Source: Neobacillus mesonae (lineage in GTDB: Bacteria > Bacillota > Bacilli > Bacillales > Cytobacillaceae). Taken from it: a DNA stretch of 64,000 nt. The notes beneath the pieces are model-generated. The model was given only the letters and a program-made list of their open reading frames with translations, did not search any database and was not told where the DNA came from. The stretch covers positions 1 to 64,000 of the forward strand of contig NZ_JAMBNQ010000004.1 of assembly GCF_023715155.1 (NCBI RefSeq), given 5' to 3'. Positions within the stretch are counted from its first letter, which is position 1, and the number at the start of each line of letters is the position of its first letter. Shown one piece after another: positions 52,650 through 60,798 of the stretch. The position numbers were made by a program, and so were the translations under genes.

Positions 52650-52830
52650 GGAAAACCCTCCATTTTAAATTTTTTAATGCTTAGCAAAAAAGTTAATTTT
52701 ATATTTGCAATCTTCTGTTAATAAATATTACCATAAAAATAGAAGAATGACTGATTTTTACTTATAGAAAATGAAATTTAGTTATAAAGACTTAGGTGGA
52801 ATGAATTAGAAAGTAGATTAGGAGGTAGTT

Positions 52831-54015
52831 ATGGGGATTTTAAAAGGATTAAAGATTTTGGATTTTACAACACTCCTTCCCGGCCCTTTTGCGACAATGA
52901 TGCTGGCAGATATGGGAGCAGAGATTATTAAAGTAGAGTCTCCATCAAGAGAAGATCTTGTTAAGCATCTTCCGCCAATGGATGGTGAAGTATCGGCAGC
53001 TTTTGCTCATTTGAATCGTTCCAAGCGGTCATTAGCCTTGGATTTAAAAAATGAAGAAGCAAAAGAGGTCGTCTTCCAATTGATTCAGGAATACGATATT
53101 GTAATTGAGCAATTTAGACCAGGTGTTATGGACCGGCTGGGGATCGGCTATGACAAATTAAAAGAAGTTAATCCAAAAATTATTTTTTGTTCTGTTACAG
53201 GATATGGTCAAACAGGTCCGCTTCGAAACCGGGCCGGGCATGACATTAATTATTTGTCATTAGCGGGTGCAGCCAGTTATTCTTCCCGGAAAAATCAAGC
53301 ACCAGTTCCCGCAGGTATTCAAGTGGCAGATCTTGCTGGAGGGTCCATGCCCGCGGTGATTGCTATTTTAGCAGCTGTGTACCACCGGGTGCAAACCGGG
53401 GAAGGGCAATATATTGATGTAAGCTTGACGGATGCCGTTTTTTCCTTAAACGCCATGTTTGGTTCGGGATACCTTGTTGGCGGAATAGAACCGGAACCTG
53501 AGTCATTATTACTAAATGGTGGTCATTTCTACGATTATTATGAAACGAAGGATCATCGATATTTCTCTGTAGGAAGTCTGGAACCGCAATTCCAGGCAAA
53601 ACTTTGCACTTTGATTGGGGATTCGAGCTTAATCCATTTAAGCAGCAGCCAGAAGAGAGAAGATCAGCAAGCTTTTAAAAAAATCTTGATACGGGCATTT
53701 AAAGAAAAAACATTTATAGAGTGGTTAGATCTTCTTGGTGATGATTTTGATGGATGTGTTGAACCTGTATTGTCTTTTTCGGAGTCAGTCGAACACCCGC
53801 AAATAAAAGCAAGGGAATTGGTTGTATCAGTCCCTAAGACAGAGGGAGGGTCTCAAAAACAGATTGCGTTCCCGATTAAATTTTCTACACAGCCTGCTGA
53901 GTACAAATATACTGGTGTACAAACCGGCAAACATTCAGAAGCAATATTGAGGGAAGCTGGTTATGAAAAAGAATCAATTAAATTATTAATGGAAAAAGGA
54001 GTTTTAGGCAGATAA
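52831..54015 (+). CDS. CaiB/BaiF family CoA transferase
   Basis: A 394-residue class III CoA transferase that moves CoA between carboxylic acids. Conserved: LDFTTLLPGPFATMMLADMG, EIIKVESP, SLDLK-type DLKNEEAKE, IIFCSVTGYGQTGP and the catalytic Asp in the segment NRAGHDINYLSLAGA. The C-terminus has VEPVLSFSESVEHPQIKARE. TAGGAGG precedes ATG 52831. Substrate undetermined; candidates are racemase-like (Amacr) or carnitine/bile acid-like acids. Divergent from the CBS-HTH regulator. Confidence 0.92.
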   Translation: MGILKGLKILDFTTLLPGPFATMMLADMGAEIIKVESPSREDLVKHLPPMDGEVSAAFAHLNRSKRSLALDLKNEEAKEVVFQLIQEYDIVIEQFRPGVMDRLGIGYDKLKEVNPKIIFCSVTGYGQTGPLRNRAGHDINYLSLAGAASYSSRKNQAPVPAGIQVADLAGGSMPAVIAILAAVYHRVQTGEGQYIDVSLTDAVFSLNAMFGSGYLVGGIEPEPESLLLNGGHFYDYYETKDHRYFSVGSLEPQFQAKLCTLIGDSSLIHLSSSQKREDQQAFKKILIRAFKEKTFIEWLDLLGDDFDGCVEPVLSFSESVEHPQIKARELVVSVPKTEGGSQKQIAFPIKFSTQPAEYKYTGVQTGKHSEAILREAGYEKESIKLLMEKGVLGR

Positions 54016-54166
54016 AATAGTTGGAAGGAATTGGAAGTTTAGAAATAGGTTTATGGTTCAGCCAGCTCCCGCTCATATTGAGAGGAACTGGCTTTTCTGT
54101 CTGATAAAACTGCTGATTACGCCAATCCTTCCTGTCATATAGTGTAGTGAACAGGGAGGTGAACGA

Positions 54167-54730
54167 ATGTCTTTTCTAAAATTATCTTCAAAAGATTTAA
54201 AGATTGCTCAAGCGGCATTTCGAAAAAAATCCAAATCAAAACGGCTGATCATTGCGGCACTTTTTGCGTGTATTGCCTCTATTTTTCAGTCGGCGGGGGG
54301 ATTTTTACCTGGGATTGGTTATTTTATAAGTCCCTTTTCAACAGCACCAATCCTTTTGTGCTCCATATTTTCTGTACCACTAGGGTTTTTTACTTATTTA
54401 CTCACCAATCTATTATTGCTATTTCTTGAACCAAGCGAATTGATTGTATTCCCTTTTACCACCGGGATATTGGGTTTGGGAATTGGAACTGCATGCTCTT
54501 TTTTCAAACAGAAGATCCTAGTTGTTGGATTGGGTGCGTTTTTTCTAACAGCAGGTATTTTGATTTTGTTGTATGGAATAAAATTTCCGGTATTGGGCCC
54601 GGTTGTACAGGGTTCATATTCAATATTGACAGCAGGTTTGGTTTTTGGATTTGCATGTATATATGCATGGATTTGGGTCGATTTTGGTTTATTTCTGTTT
54701 AACAAAATAAAAAGGTTATTCCTGAATTAA
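54167..54730 (+). CDS. Membrane protein of unknown function
   Basis: A 187-residue integral membrane protein with about five segments. A basic N-terminus (RKKSKSKR) precedes LIIAALFACIASIFQSAGGF, followed by PGIGYFISPFSTAPILLCSI, resembling the substrate-binding (S) components of ECF transporters in size and topology, though without a clear family signature. GGGAGG stands before the ATG at 54167. No ATPase or T component is near. Confidence 0.55.
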   Translation: MSFLKLSSKDLKIAQAAFRKKSKSKRLIIAALFACIASIFQSAGGFLPGIGYFISPFSTAPILLCSIFSVPLGFFTYLLTNLLLLFLEPSELIVFPFTTGILGLGIGTACSFFKQKILVVGLGAFFLTAGILILLYGIKFPVLGPVVQGSYSILTAGLVFGFACIYAWIWVDFGLFLFNKIKRLFLN

Positions 54731-55390
54731 TAGGACTATTGTTCAATGAGAATGCGAAGTTTCCCTATTTAATCCGTAATATCCAAATCACATCGATGTT
54801 CGGTAAACACAAATATGAATTCCATGAGGTTTAAATATACCAAAGTCCAATTTATAATTCTTTTTTTCTCCCAAACATCACTATTTGAACGTTTAAAACC
54901 GCTGTTCCCCCTGCAGCGGTTGATGAAAAATTAGTTTTATTTATTGCACATATGGTTCCTATCCCCGTTTCAATGGAAAACTGTAAAAAAATCTATTTTG
55001 GTAACTATTGCTTCCGGGATCTCACTGCCAAATTCAGCGCAAAATATATCACCTATGGGGACAGAGAGAGGACTTTCGTTAATATCAAAACCCATAACAG
55101 CCGAATCCGGAGCAAATGTTCCTGCAGGCATGGGCGTCCTCATTGGATGACTTTTCAGTAAAAGTTCGGACAATTAAATCCTTACGCAATTATTTTTTGC
55201 CTGTTGAAACAATCTGCAGCACCTTGTCGGTTCTAAAAATAATTTCAGCATTTCCACTTGGTATATTAAGGGTGTATTGATTTTTCCAAAAAACCTCAAC
55301 TTAAACCTGGAGGGAGTGAAATATCTTTCAGGTTTACAATCCGTTCCAATCATACAACGATGCATCTTTGGAATGAGCCTTTCTACCGGC
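54731..55390. other. Intergenic region, possible decayed coding remnants
   Basis: No intact gene. On the minus strand, several short open stretches in different frames look protein-like, for example MRTPMPAGTFAPDSAVMGFD (within 54970-55173) and IPSGNAEIIFRTDKVLQIV (around 55200-55290). They are split by stops and frame changes, as expected of an old pseudogene, but I recognise no family. A small inverted repeat, CCGCTG/CAGCGG (54899-54919), may be a weak terminator. Confidence 0.35.
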
Positions 55391-57001
55391 TTATTCAGGT
55401 TGAAGCAGGGGGGACCTTCCACTCTCTAAGACGGCATCGATTAGAAAAATTTCATTGGATTGGTTTAAGGCTTCTTTGAAGAACGTATCAAAATCAGCAA
55501 GAGTAGAAGCTCTTCTGCCCTTGATGCCAAAGCTTTCTGCTAATTTTACAAAGTCTGGGTTTTTAAAATCAGCACCATAGCTTTGGCCAAATTTTTGATT
55601 CATTTGCTGTACTTCAAGTTGTAACATGGAATCATTTAATAGGATGATAATAAACGATAAACCAAGCCGTTTAGCGGTTTCGATTTCAGCAAAATTCATA
55701 AGAGCGCCGCCATCCCCAGTAACACAAATAATGGTGTCATTTGGTGCTGCTAACTTCGCGCCAACAGCACCGGGGACTGCAATTCCCATGGAGGCAAGGC
55801 CATTTGAAATAATTAGACCGTTTGGTTTTTTCGGCTGATACGTCTTGGCAATAGACACTTTATGTGCTCCAACATCAGAAATTACAATCGTATTTTCTGA
55901 TGTGTGTTGTTCGATGCAGTGAAGCATAGTTTCCACCGTTAATGATTTATTGGATATTGGCTTAATCTGGTAAGCCTTTTGTATTTTTTCCTTAAGCTTC
56001 CCCATTGGTTCCCATGGTTTGGCAGGGAGCACCGTATTATTCAGCATTTGAAGTGTTATTTTCAAATTCCCGACTAATTCTGCTTCAACTGGATAATATT
56101 CATTAATTTCAGCTGGCAGTGAATCAATATGTAAAACCGGCAGCTTTTTCTGATTCCAATCCTTTGGCAGTTTTTCAACAAAATCATAGCCAATCACAAT
56201 GAGTAAATCTGCTTCCTCAAGACTGGGAAGCACCAGGTCATTCTCTTTAAATCCAAAAGTGTAGTAGTTATTGGGATGTTCCTTTGGCAGCACTCCTTTT
56301 GCCATGAAACTATGAATAGCGGGGGATTTAAGGGTTTCAACGAATGTTTGAAGTTCCTGGACCGCCGCTTCACGAATGACCCCGTTACCAATAATAATGA
56401 ATGGTTTAACGTGTTTTTCAATTAAGGATTGTGCTGTAATAATTGAATGCGTTGTTGGCACAATTTCAGGTAGTGGTGTCACAGGCAGCGGCTGATTCGG
56501 GATCATTTGGGAAGCCAAATTTTCCGGCAAAGTGACAGCAGCAGCACCTGGCTTGTCCATTTTTGCGGTTCGAAAGGCCTTTCGAATCATGGTTGGTGCT
56601 GTTTGTGATACATGGATTTGAGAGCACCATTTGGTTACCGGTTTTAATAATTGGACTATATCAATATATTGATGTGATTCCTTATGCTGCCGTTCCAGAC
56701 CGGCTTGCCCGATTAAGGCGACAATAGGCGAGTGATCTAACTGCGCACTTGCGATACCTGTCAGCAGATTAGATGCGCCAGGCCCAAGCGTCGATAAACA
56801 AACACCTGCTTTTTTAGCTATTCTCCCGTAAACATCTGCCATAAACGCCGCACCCTGCTCATGCCTTACATTTACATATTGTATTTTGGTTGATTTAGAT
56901 AATGATTCTGCGAGATCAAGTGTTTCTGTACCGATGATTCCAAAAACATACTCGGCCCCTTCGTTTTCTAAACATTGCACAATTACATCCGTAACTTTCA
57001 T
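55391..57001 (-). CDS. Acetolactate synthase-like thiamine diphosphate enzyme
   Basis: A 536-residue ThDP enzyme of the acetolactate synthase/pyruvate decarboxylase class. The catalytic Glu lies in VRHEQGAAFMADVYGR; the ThDP motif is GDGGALMNFAEIETAKRLGL ending in LLND. Three domains: Pyr (1-165), central FAD-type/DHS (185-320), PP (355-536). FIIIGNGVIREAAV is the central-domain signature. No small ilvH-like subunit or alsD follows, so it may be a stand-alone AlsS-like or other 2-oxoacid enzyme. AAAGGAG precedes ATG 57001; the frame runs 5 codons farther. Confidence 0.85.
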   Translation of the reverse strand: MKVTDVIVQCLENEGAEYVFGIIGTETLDLAESLSKSTKIQYVNVRHEQGAAFMADVYGRIAKKAGVCLSTLGPGASNLLTGIASAQLDHSPIVALIGQAGLERQHKESHQYIDIVQLLKPVTKWCSQIHVSQTAPTMIRKAFRTAKMDKPGAAAVTLPENLASQMIPNQPLPVTPLPEIVPTTHSIITAQSLIEKHVKPFIIIGNGVIREAAVQELQTFVETLKSPAIHSFMAKGVLPKEHPNNYYTFGFKENDLVLPSLEEADLLIVIGYDFVEKLPKDWNQKKLPVLHIDSLPAEINEYYPVEAELVGNLKITLQMLNNTVLPAKPWEPMGKLKEKIQKAYQIKPISNKSLTVETMLHCIEQHTSENTIVISDVGAHKVSIAKTYQPKKPNGLIISNGLASMGIAVPGAVGAKLAAPNDTIICVTGDGGALMNFAEIETAKRLGLSFIIILLNDSMLQLEVQQMNQKFGQSYGADFKNPDFVKLAESFGIKGRRASTLADFDTFFKEALNQSNEIFLIDAVLESGRSPLLQPE

Positions 57002-57161
57002 ATGGTCTCCTTTCATACCTACTTTAAGATGGTTACGTTTTACAATTAGTTTTGACTTTTTGATGAAGAGGCATTCTTGCGTTTTAAATTATTGGCCGAA
57101 TACGGAAAATTTAATGCTCCTCCATTTCCTTAAATACCAAAATCGAAAAAGGAAAAAAGGG

Positions 57162-57317
57162 GTTCGGGCATGTAGAATGACTCTACGTTACCGTTATCTA
57201 AATTGGAAGGAGTGTTCGGGCACGTAGGAGGACTCTACGTTACCATATTCAAAATAAGAATGGGTGCTTGGGCAAAGACTCTACATGACTGTAACTAACA
57301 AAAGAAGTCCCGTAAAT
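57162..57317 (-). repeat. Three 52-bp tandem repeat units
   Basis: Units start at 57162, 57214 and 57266, each with G(T/C)T(C/T)GGGCA and then GACTCTAC. Read on the minus strand they share CTACGTGCCCGAA with the array at 31558 (CTACGTGACCGAA). In the first two, GTAG(A/G)...CTCTAC can fold into small hairpins. The third is the most decayed. The rest of 57002-57417 holds no recognised gene. Confidence 0.75.
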
Positions 57318-57417
57318 AAAGCGTACTAGCCAGAATTATACCGTTTTTTTAATCACTCTATTTGGCTTTCTTATCATAAGATAATACAATGGAATATATA
57401 GTAAGGAGGAAGAAAGC

Positions 57418-57903
57418 ATGAATATGATAGATTTAATTAAATCAAGACGAAATATTAAAAAGTTTAAAACCGATTTGGTTGATCAAAATATAATTCAAAA
57501 ATGGTTGGAGGCAGCATCCATGGCTCCTAATCATCGTATGACAGAACCATGGGAAATTACCTTTATTGGACCAGAAACCAGGAAAAAGCTAAATCATAAA
57601 ACAGACTTTGGAAATGCACCGGTCCTAATGGCTGTGTTATCAAGACATGGGGCTACTCAGGTTGAAACAGAAGAAAATGCTGCTGCAACTGCCTGTTTTA
57701 TTCAAAATTTTAATTTGGCAGCATGGTCAGAGGGGGCAGGCACCTTTTGGTCTTCTATTGGCATTAACGGTAAGAACCGAGAACTGTTAGAAGTACCTGA
57801 AAACTATGATTTGCTCGGTGTTTTTGGAATTGGATATCCAGAAGTAGTTCCAGAGGAAAAGCCTCGTACAGCTATTGAACAGAAAATTAAATATCTTCCA
57901 TAA
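57418..57903 (+). CDS. Nitroreductase family protein
   Basis: A 161-residue FMN-dependent oxidoreductase of the compact nitroreductase type (YdjA-like). The FMN phosphate site is SRRNIKKFK near the N-terminus; WLEAASMAPNHRMTEPWEIT and the C-terminal GVFGIGYPEVVPEEKPR are typical. Residues for a dimer-interface FMN are conserved. ATG 57418 follows AAGGAGG. Substrate unknown. Closely followed by a membrane protein gene. Confidence 0.9.
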   Translation: MNMIDLIKSRRNIKKFKTDLVDQNIIQKWLEAASMAPNHRMTEPWEITFIGPETRKKLNHKTDFGNAPVLMAVLSRHGATQVETEENAAATACFIQNFNLAAWSEGAGTFWSSIGINGKNRELLEVPENYDLLGVFGIGYPEVVPEEKPRTAIEQKIKYLP

Positions 57904-57949
57904 AACTGGCGGTTTGCTACCGCCTTGATTTTTATAAAAGGAGGGACTA

Positions 57950-58576
57950 TTGATCATTGATATTATTTTTCTAATCATTTTCCTATTAGGAATCAATTAT
58001 CTACTAAAGAATTTCTTTAACTTGAAAAAAGCAGCGGAAATTTCCAAAGATGCTCTTTTTCCAAACGAAAAAAGTGATTATGGTGGAATTATTGTTCCTT
58101 ATGAATGGAAAGAAATGATTCCACTCTCAAAAAAAACAAAATCCTATCAATATGTGAAGTGGGGCACCATTGCGGTTTGCATCGTCCTTATAGCTTTATT
58201 ATGGATGGTCCTAGCAACAGATTGGCTGGACTCGTCTTATTTCACCCTTGCATATGTTTTTTTCTGGATATTTAATTCAGTGAAACATCGTGGAAATTTA
58301 TTTATTTTGGAAGATGGTTTGATTTTAAACGGAAAATTCTATCATTTTTATCAAATAAAAGATTACGAGATTGAAAAAATTGTTCGCTGGCATTCTCTAT
58401 ATGGACTGGATGACAAGATTAACAATGCCTATAAATTAACATTTAAAATAAGGTCAAGGTTTACTCAGCCTCAATTTGTCATAGTTCAACAGCATGAACA
58501 GCTTGAAAAAATTACATCATTTTTAAATCAAAAGGGGATTCCTTTTTTTGAAAAAGAAAAAGCGGTTGAAATGTAG
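57950..58576 (+). CDS. Membrane protein of unknown function
   Basis: A 208-residue protein with an N-terminal helix, a polar stretch, two further membrane helices (about 70-90 and 95-115) and a C-terminal soluble beta-rich domain (NLFILEDGLILNGKFYHFYQ, FVIVQQHEQLEKITSFL) resembling bacterial PH-like domains. No name assigned. TTG 57950 follows AAAGGAGGG. Confidence 0.6.
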   Translation: MIIDIIFLIIFLLGINYLLKNFFNLKKAAEISKDALFPNEKSDYGGIIVPYEWKEMIPLSKKTKSYQYVKWGTIAVCIVLIALLWMVLATDWLDSSYFTLAYVFFWIFNSVKHRGNLFILEDGLILNGKFYHFYQIKDYEIEKIVRWHSLYGLDDKINNAYKLTFKIRSRFTQPQFVIVQQHEQLEKITSFLNQKGIPFFEKEKAVEM

Positions 58577-58590
58577 AAGGTGGAGAGGAT

Positions 58591-58628
58591 GCGTGACCAA
58601 AGACTAAATTAAAGGCCTGTGGTCACGT
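58591..58628. terminator. Hairpin between converging genes, related to the 52-bp repeats
   Basis: GCGTGACCA (58591-58599) pairs with TGGTCACGT (58620-58628). GCGTGACCAAAGACT resembles the 52-bp repeat family near 31610 (GCGTGACTGATACT). It lies between the membrane protein gene and ctaA and may end transcription. Confidence 0.55.
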
Positions 58629-58641
58629 AGAAATACCATAT

Positions 58642-59523
58642 CTAAATTCGTACAATCCTGCTTTGAATACAAATAATACTTAGCATACTCACAAGCAATG
58701 AAACAATTGATACATGCACCAGTATAGACCCCAAACTTAAATTAGTATAAATCAAGAGGGCGCCGCTCAGTGCCTGTAGTACAATAAGCACTAAACAAAT
58801 AACGCTCAGACGATAAATGTCAGATCGAACAACGCGATATTTTAGAGCCATTCGAAAAAGAATAATAAATAGAATAATCAGTCCTAAAGCAAATAATCGG
58901 TGGCCTAAGTCAATCCATAAAGCATTTCCGGCTTCAGCAAACGTTTCCGTTGGAAAAGGATATCCGCGAAATGAAGAGCCGGCACCTGTTTTTGATACAA
59001 ATCCACCAAAGTAAATGGCAATGTATAAAAAGACCATGACAAACCATGAAAAACTCATAAAAGAAGAAGGTAATTTTTCCGTAATTTGGATTTTCCTTTC
59101 TTCTTGATAAATCACATAGGCAATATTCATTAAACTTGAAAAAGAAATAAGTGCTATCCCCAGATGAAGGGCCAAAAGCATAGGGGAAAGTGAAATAATA
59201 ACGGTTAATGCACCTAATGTTGATTCACCCAGAATCCCTAGAACAGCAAAAAGAACCAGCCATTTAATTGTACGTGATTTATAGCGAATCCATGAAAGGG
59301 CGGAGACTGTAAATAATAAAATACTTGAAAGTCCCACTATGATTCGATGAGTGTATTCAATAATGGAGTGGTAATCAGTAAAATCAGGAATGAGTTTGCC
59401 ATTGCAAAGGGGATAGCCGCTGCCGCATCCCATGGCGGAACCTGTCATGGTATCAATAAAACCGATGATATTTACAAGAAAAATGGCAGCTGCCGCTGAT
59501 ATTGAAAGCCAAAAATAACGCAT
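58642..59523 (-). CDS. ctaA: Heme A synthase (COX15/CtaA)
   Basis: A 293-residue membrane enzyme with eight helices, converting heme O to heme A for aa3-type oxidases. Hallmarks: GFIDTMTGSAMGCGSGYPLC with its Cys pair, EYTHRIIVG (heme ligand His), LALHLGIALIS, and in the second half DLGHRLFALG and LVHVSIVS. GAGGGTG precedes the ATG at 59523. It lies downstream of the qox operon on the same strand but beyond a terminator, so it has its own promoter or receives read-through. Confidence 0.93.
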   Translation of the reverse strand: MRYFWLSISAAAAIFLVNIIGFIDTMTGSAMGCGSGYPLCNGKLIPDFTDYHSIIEYTHRIIVGLSSILLFTVSALSWIRYKSRTIKWLVLFAVLGILGESTLGALTVIISLSPMLLALHLGIALISFSSLMNIAYVIYQEERKIQITEKLPSSFMSFSWFVMVFLYIAIYFGGFVSKTGAGSSFRGYPFPTETFAEAGNALWIDLGHRLFALGLIILFIILFRMALKYRVVRSDIYRLSVICLVLIVLQALSGALLIYTNLSLGSILVHVSIVSLLVSMLSIICIQSRIVRI

Positions 59524-59618
59524 AGTAGAAACACCCTCTTCAAAATTTCGGGTAAATAGATTTACAAGAATGAATAAGTTCTTTAAAACTCTTAAAAAAT
59601 GGAACCCTGTATTAATAG

Positions 59619-59656
59619 GCGGCCGGTTAATAACAATAAGTAAGCCAACCGGCCGC
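59619..59656. terminator. GC-rich hairpin between qoxD and ctaA
   Basis: A perfect 10-bp stem, GCGGCCGGTT (59619-59628) with AACCGGCCGC (59647-59656). Flanks are T-poor on the minus strand, so it may be a processing element or a back-up terminator. Confidence 0.6.
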
Positions 59657-59721
59657 TTTCAATTTTCAAAGTTAAAGTAAGTAAAAAATTTTAGATTTAA
59701 AATATTGTCCAGCTGCATCTG

Positions 59722-59800
59722 CAGCGCCCAGCGAGTTTTCATCCTCGATTAATCTTCCTTGAGAACCTTGCGAAAAACAATTTCCTTAAGCAGTTCGAGG
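59722..59800. repeat. Intergenic repeat element, copy 2 (CAGCGCCCAGC type)
   Basis: Matches copy 1 (15012 onwards) at 25 of 27 bases in the first block and more loosely afterwards, including CTTGCG and AAGCAG. It lies between qoxD and ctaA, so it would be part of the qox read-through transcript. Confidence 0.7.
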
Positions 59801-59801
59801 T

Positions 59802-59850
59802 CAAAAAACCTTCTGCTCTAAAAGTCAAAAATTGGACTTATAGAGCAGAA
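59802..59850 (-). terminator. Terminator of the qoxABCD operon
   Basis: On the minus strand a 16-bp stem (59850-59835 with 59826-59811, one mismatch) is followed by GGTTTTTTG at 59810-59802. It closes the oxidase operon 22 bases after qoxD. Confidence 0.9.
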
Positions 59851-59872
59851 GAACAATTCGGTGCTGTTAAAC

Positions 59873-60178
59873 TTATTGTACCTGTGAATTAAATGACATT
59901 ATCCAAATGGCCCCGGCAACGATCGTTACAACGAAAATGATACCTAAAATTAATGCCATAACATTATATCTCGGTCCTTCACCATCACGAATATGCATGA
60001 AGAAGAACAACTGTACGACAAATTGCAAAACGGCTGCAAGTAAAATGCTGACCACCAGTGCCGTTTTACTTAACAGGTGATTAAGCACGAGAATAATAGG
60101 AATAATGGTCAAAATGATGGAAAGCGCAAACCCTGTTGTATAGGCCTTCATGTTTGCTGTATGTTCATGATTTGACAT
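59873..60178 (-). CDS. qoxD: Cytochrome aa3 quinol oxidase subunit IV
   Basis: A 101-residue protein with three membrane helices (about 13-33, 40-60 and 73-95), with VVQLFFFMHIRDGEGPRYN between helices two and three as in COX4-type subunits. Helps assemble the oxidase. It begins one base after the qoxC stop, so is translationally coupled. Last gene of the operon. Confidence 0.92.
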   Translation of the reverse strand: MSNHEHTANMKAYTTGFALSIILTIIPIILVLNHLLSKTALVVSILLAAVLQFVVQLFFFMHIRDGEGPRYNVMALILGIIFVVTIVAGAIWIMSFNSQVQ

Positions 60179-60179
60179 G

Positions 60180-60785
60180 CTACATCACCCCCATCAAATA
60201 CACAACCGAGAAGATGAAAATCCAAACCGCATCTAAAAAGTGCCAATAAAGGCTGACCATTGATATTTTTCTTTTGGTCACTGGCGTAATTCCTCTCCTT
60301 GAAAGCTGAACAAGAATGCCAATCATCCAAAAGATCCCAAAGGACACGTGGAGTCCGTGCGCACCGACAAGTGAGAAGAAAGAAGTCAGGAATGCGCTTT
60401 GAGAAAGTGTTGCTCCCTCAGCTGCCATATCCATAAATTCCTTTACTTCCAGCCCGACGAATACTGCTCCTAAAACAGCTGTAACAATCAGCCATTGTGT
60501 TAACCCTTTTTTATTTCCTTTATGCATATTTAAAACAGCAATTCCGCTTGTAAATGAACTGATTAACAAAATGAAAGTTTCAATAATGAAGTTCGGAACA
60601 TTGAACTCACTTGCTGTAAAGCCGCCGTTTGTATGGGTGTGAAGCACCGCATAAGCCGCGAAAAATGTAGCAAATAATAAACAGTCGGTGACAAGGAAAA
60701 TCCAAAAGCCTAATAATTTAATTCCTTCCTGGTCTTCATGGCCTTGAGTATGGTCAGAGACGTGAGCAGAAATACTTTGTTGCAT
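60180..60785 (-). CDS. qoxC: Cytochrome aa3 quinol oxidase subunit III
   Basis: A 201-residue protein with five membrane helices typical of quinol oxidase subunit III. GFWIFLVTDCLLFATFFAAY and GAHGLHVSFGIFWMIG are conserved, as is the C-terminal YWHFLDAVWIFIFSVVYL. AGGAGGG lies at proper spacing before the ATG at 60785; the frame extends to 60857 but would overlap qoxB. It lies 13 bases after qoxB. Confidence 0.95.
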   Translation of the reverse strand: MQQSISAHVSDHTQGHEDQEGIKLLGFWIFLVTDCLLFATFFAAYAVLHTHTNGGFTASEFNVPNFIIETFILLISSFTSGIAVLNMHKGNKKGLTQWLIVTAVLGAVFVGLEVKEFMDMAAEGATLSQSAFLTSFFSLVGAHGLHVSFGIFWMIGILVQLSRRGITPVTKRKISMVSLYWHFLDAVWIFIFSVVYLMGVM

Positions 60786-60798
60786 GTCTATAACCCTC

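Noticed and set aside
54970-55173. Minus-strand frame as an intact small gene
   Set aside because: No ribosome binding site, disrupted neighbours and no known family; kept only as a possible relic.
57057-57135. Short open stretch (FDEEAFLRFKLLAEYGKF...) as a gene end
   Set aside because: No start, no upstream continuation and no recognised family.
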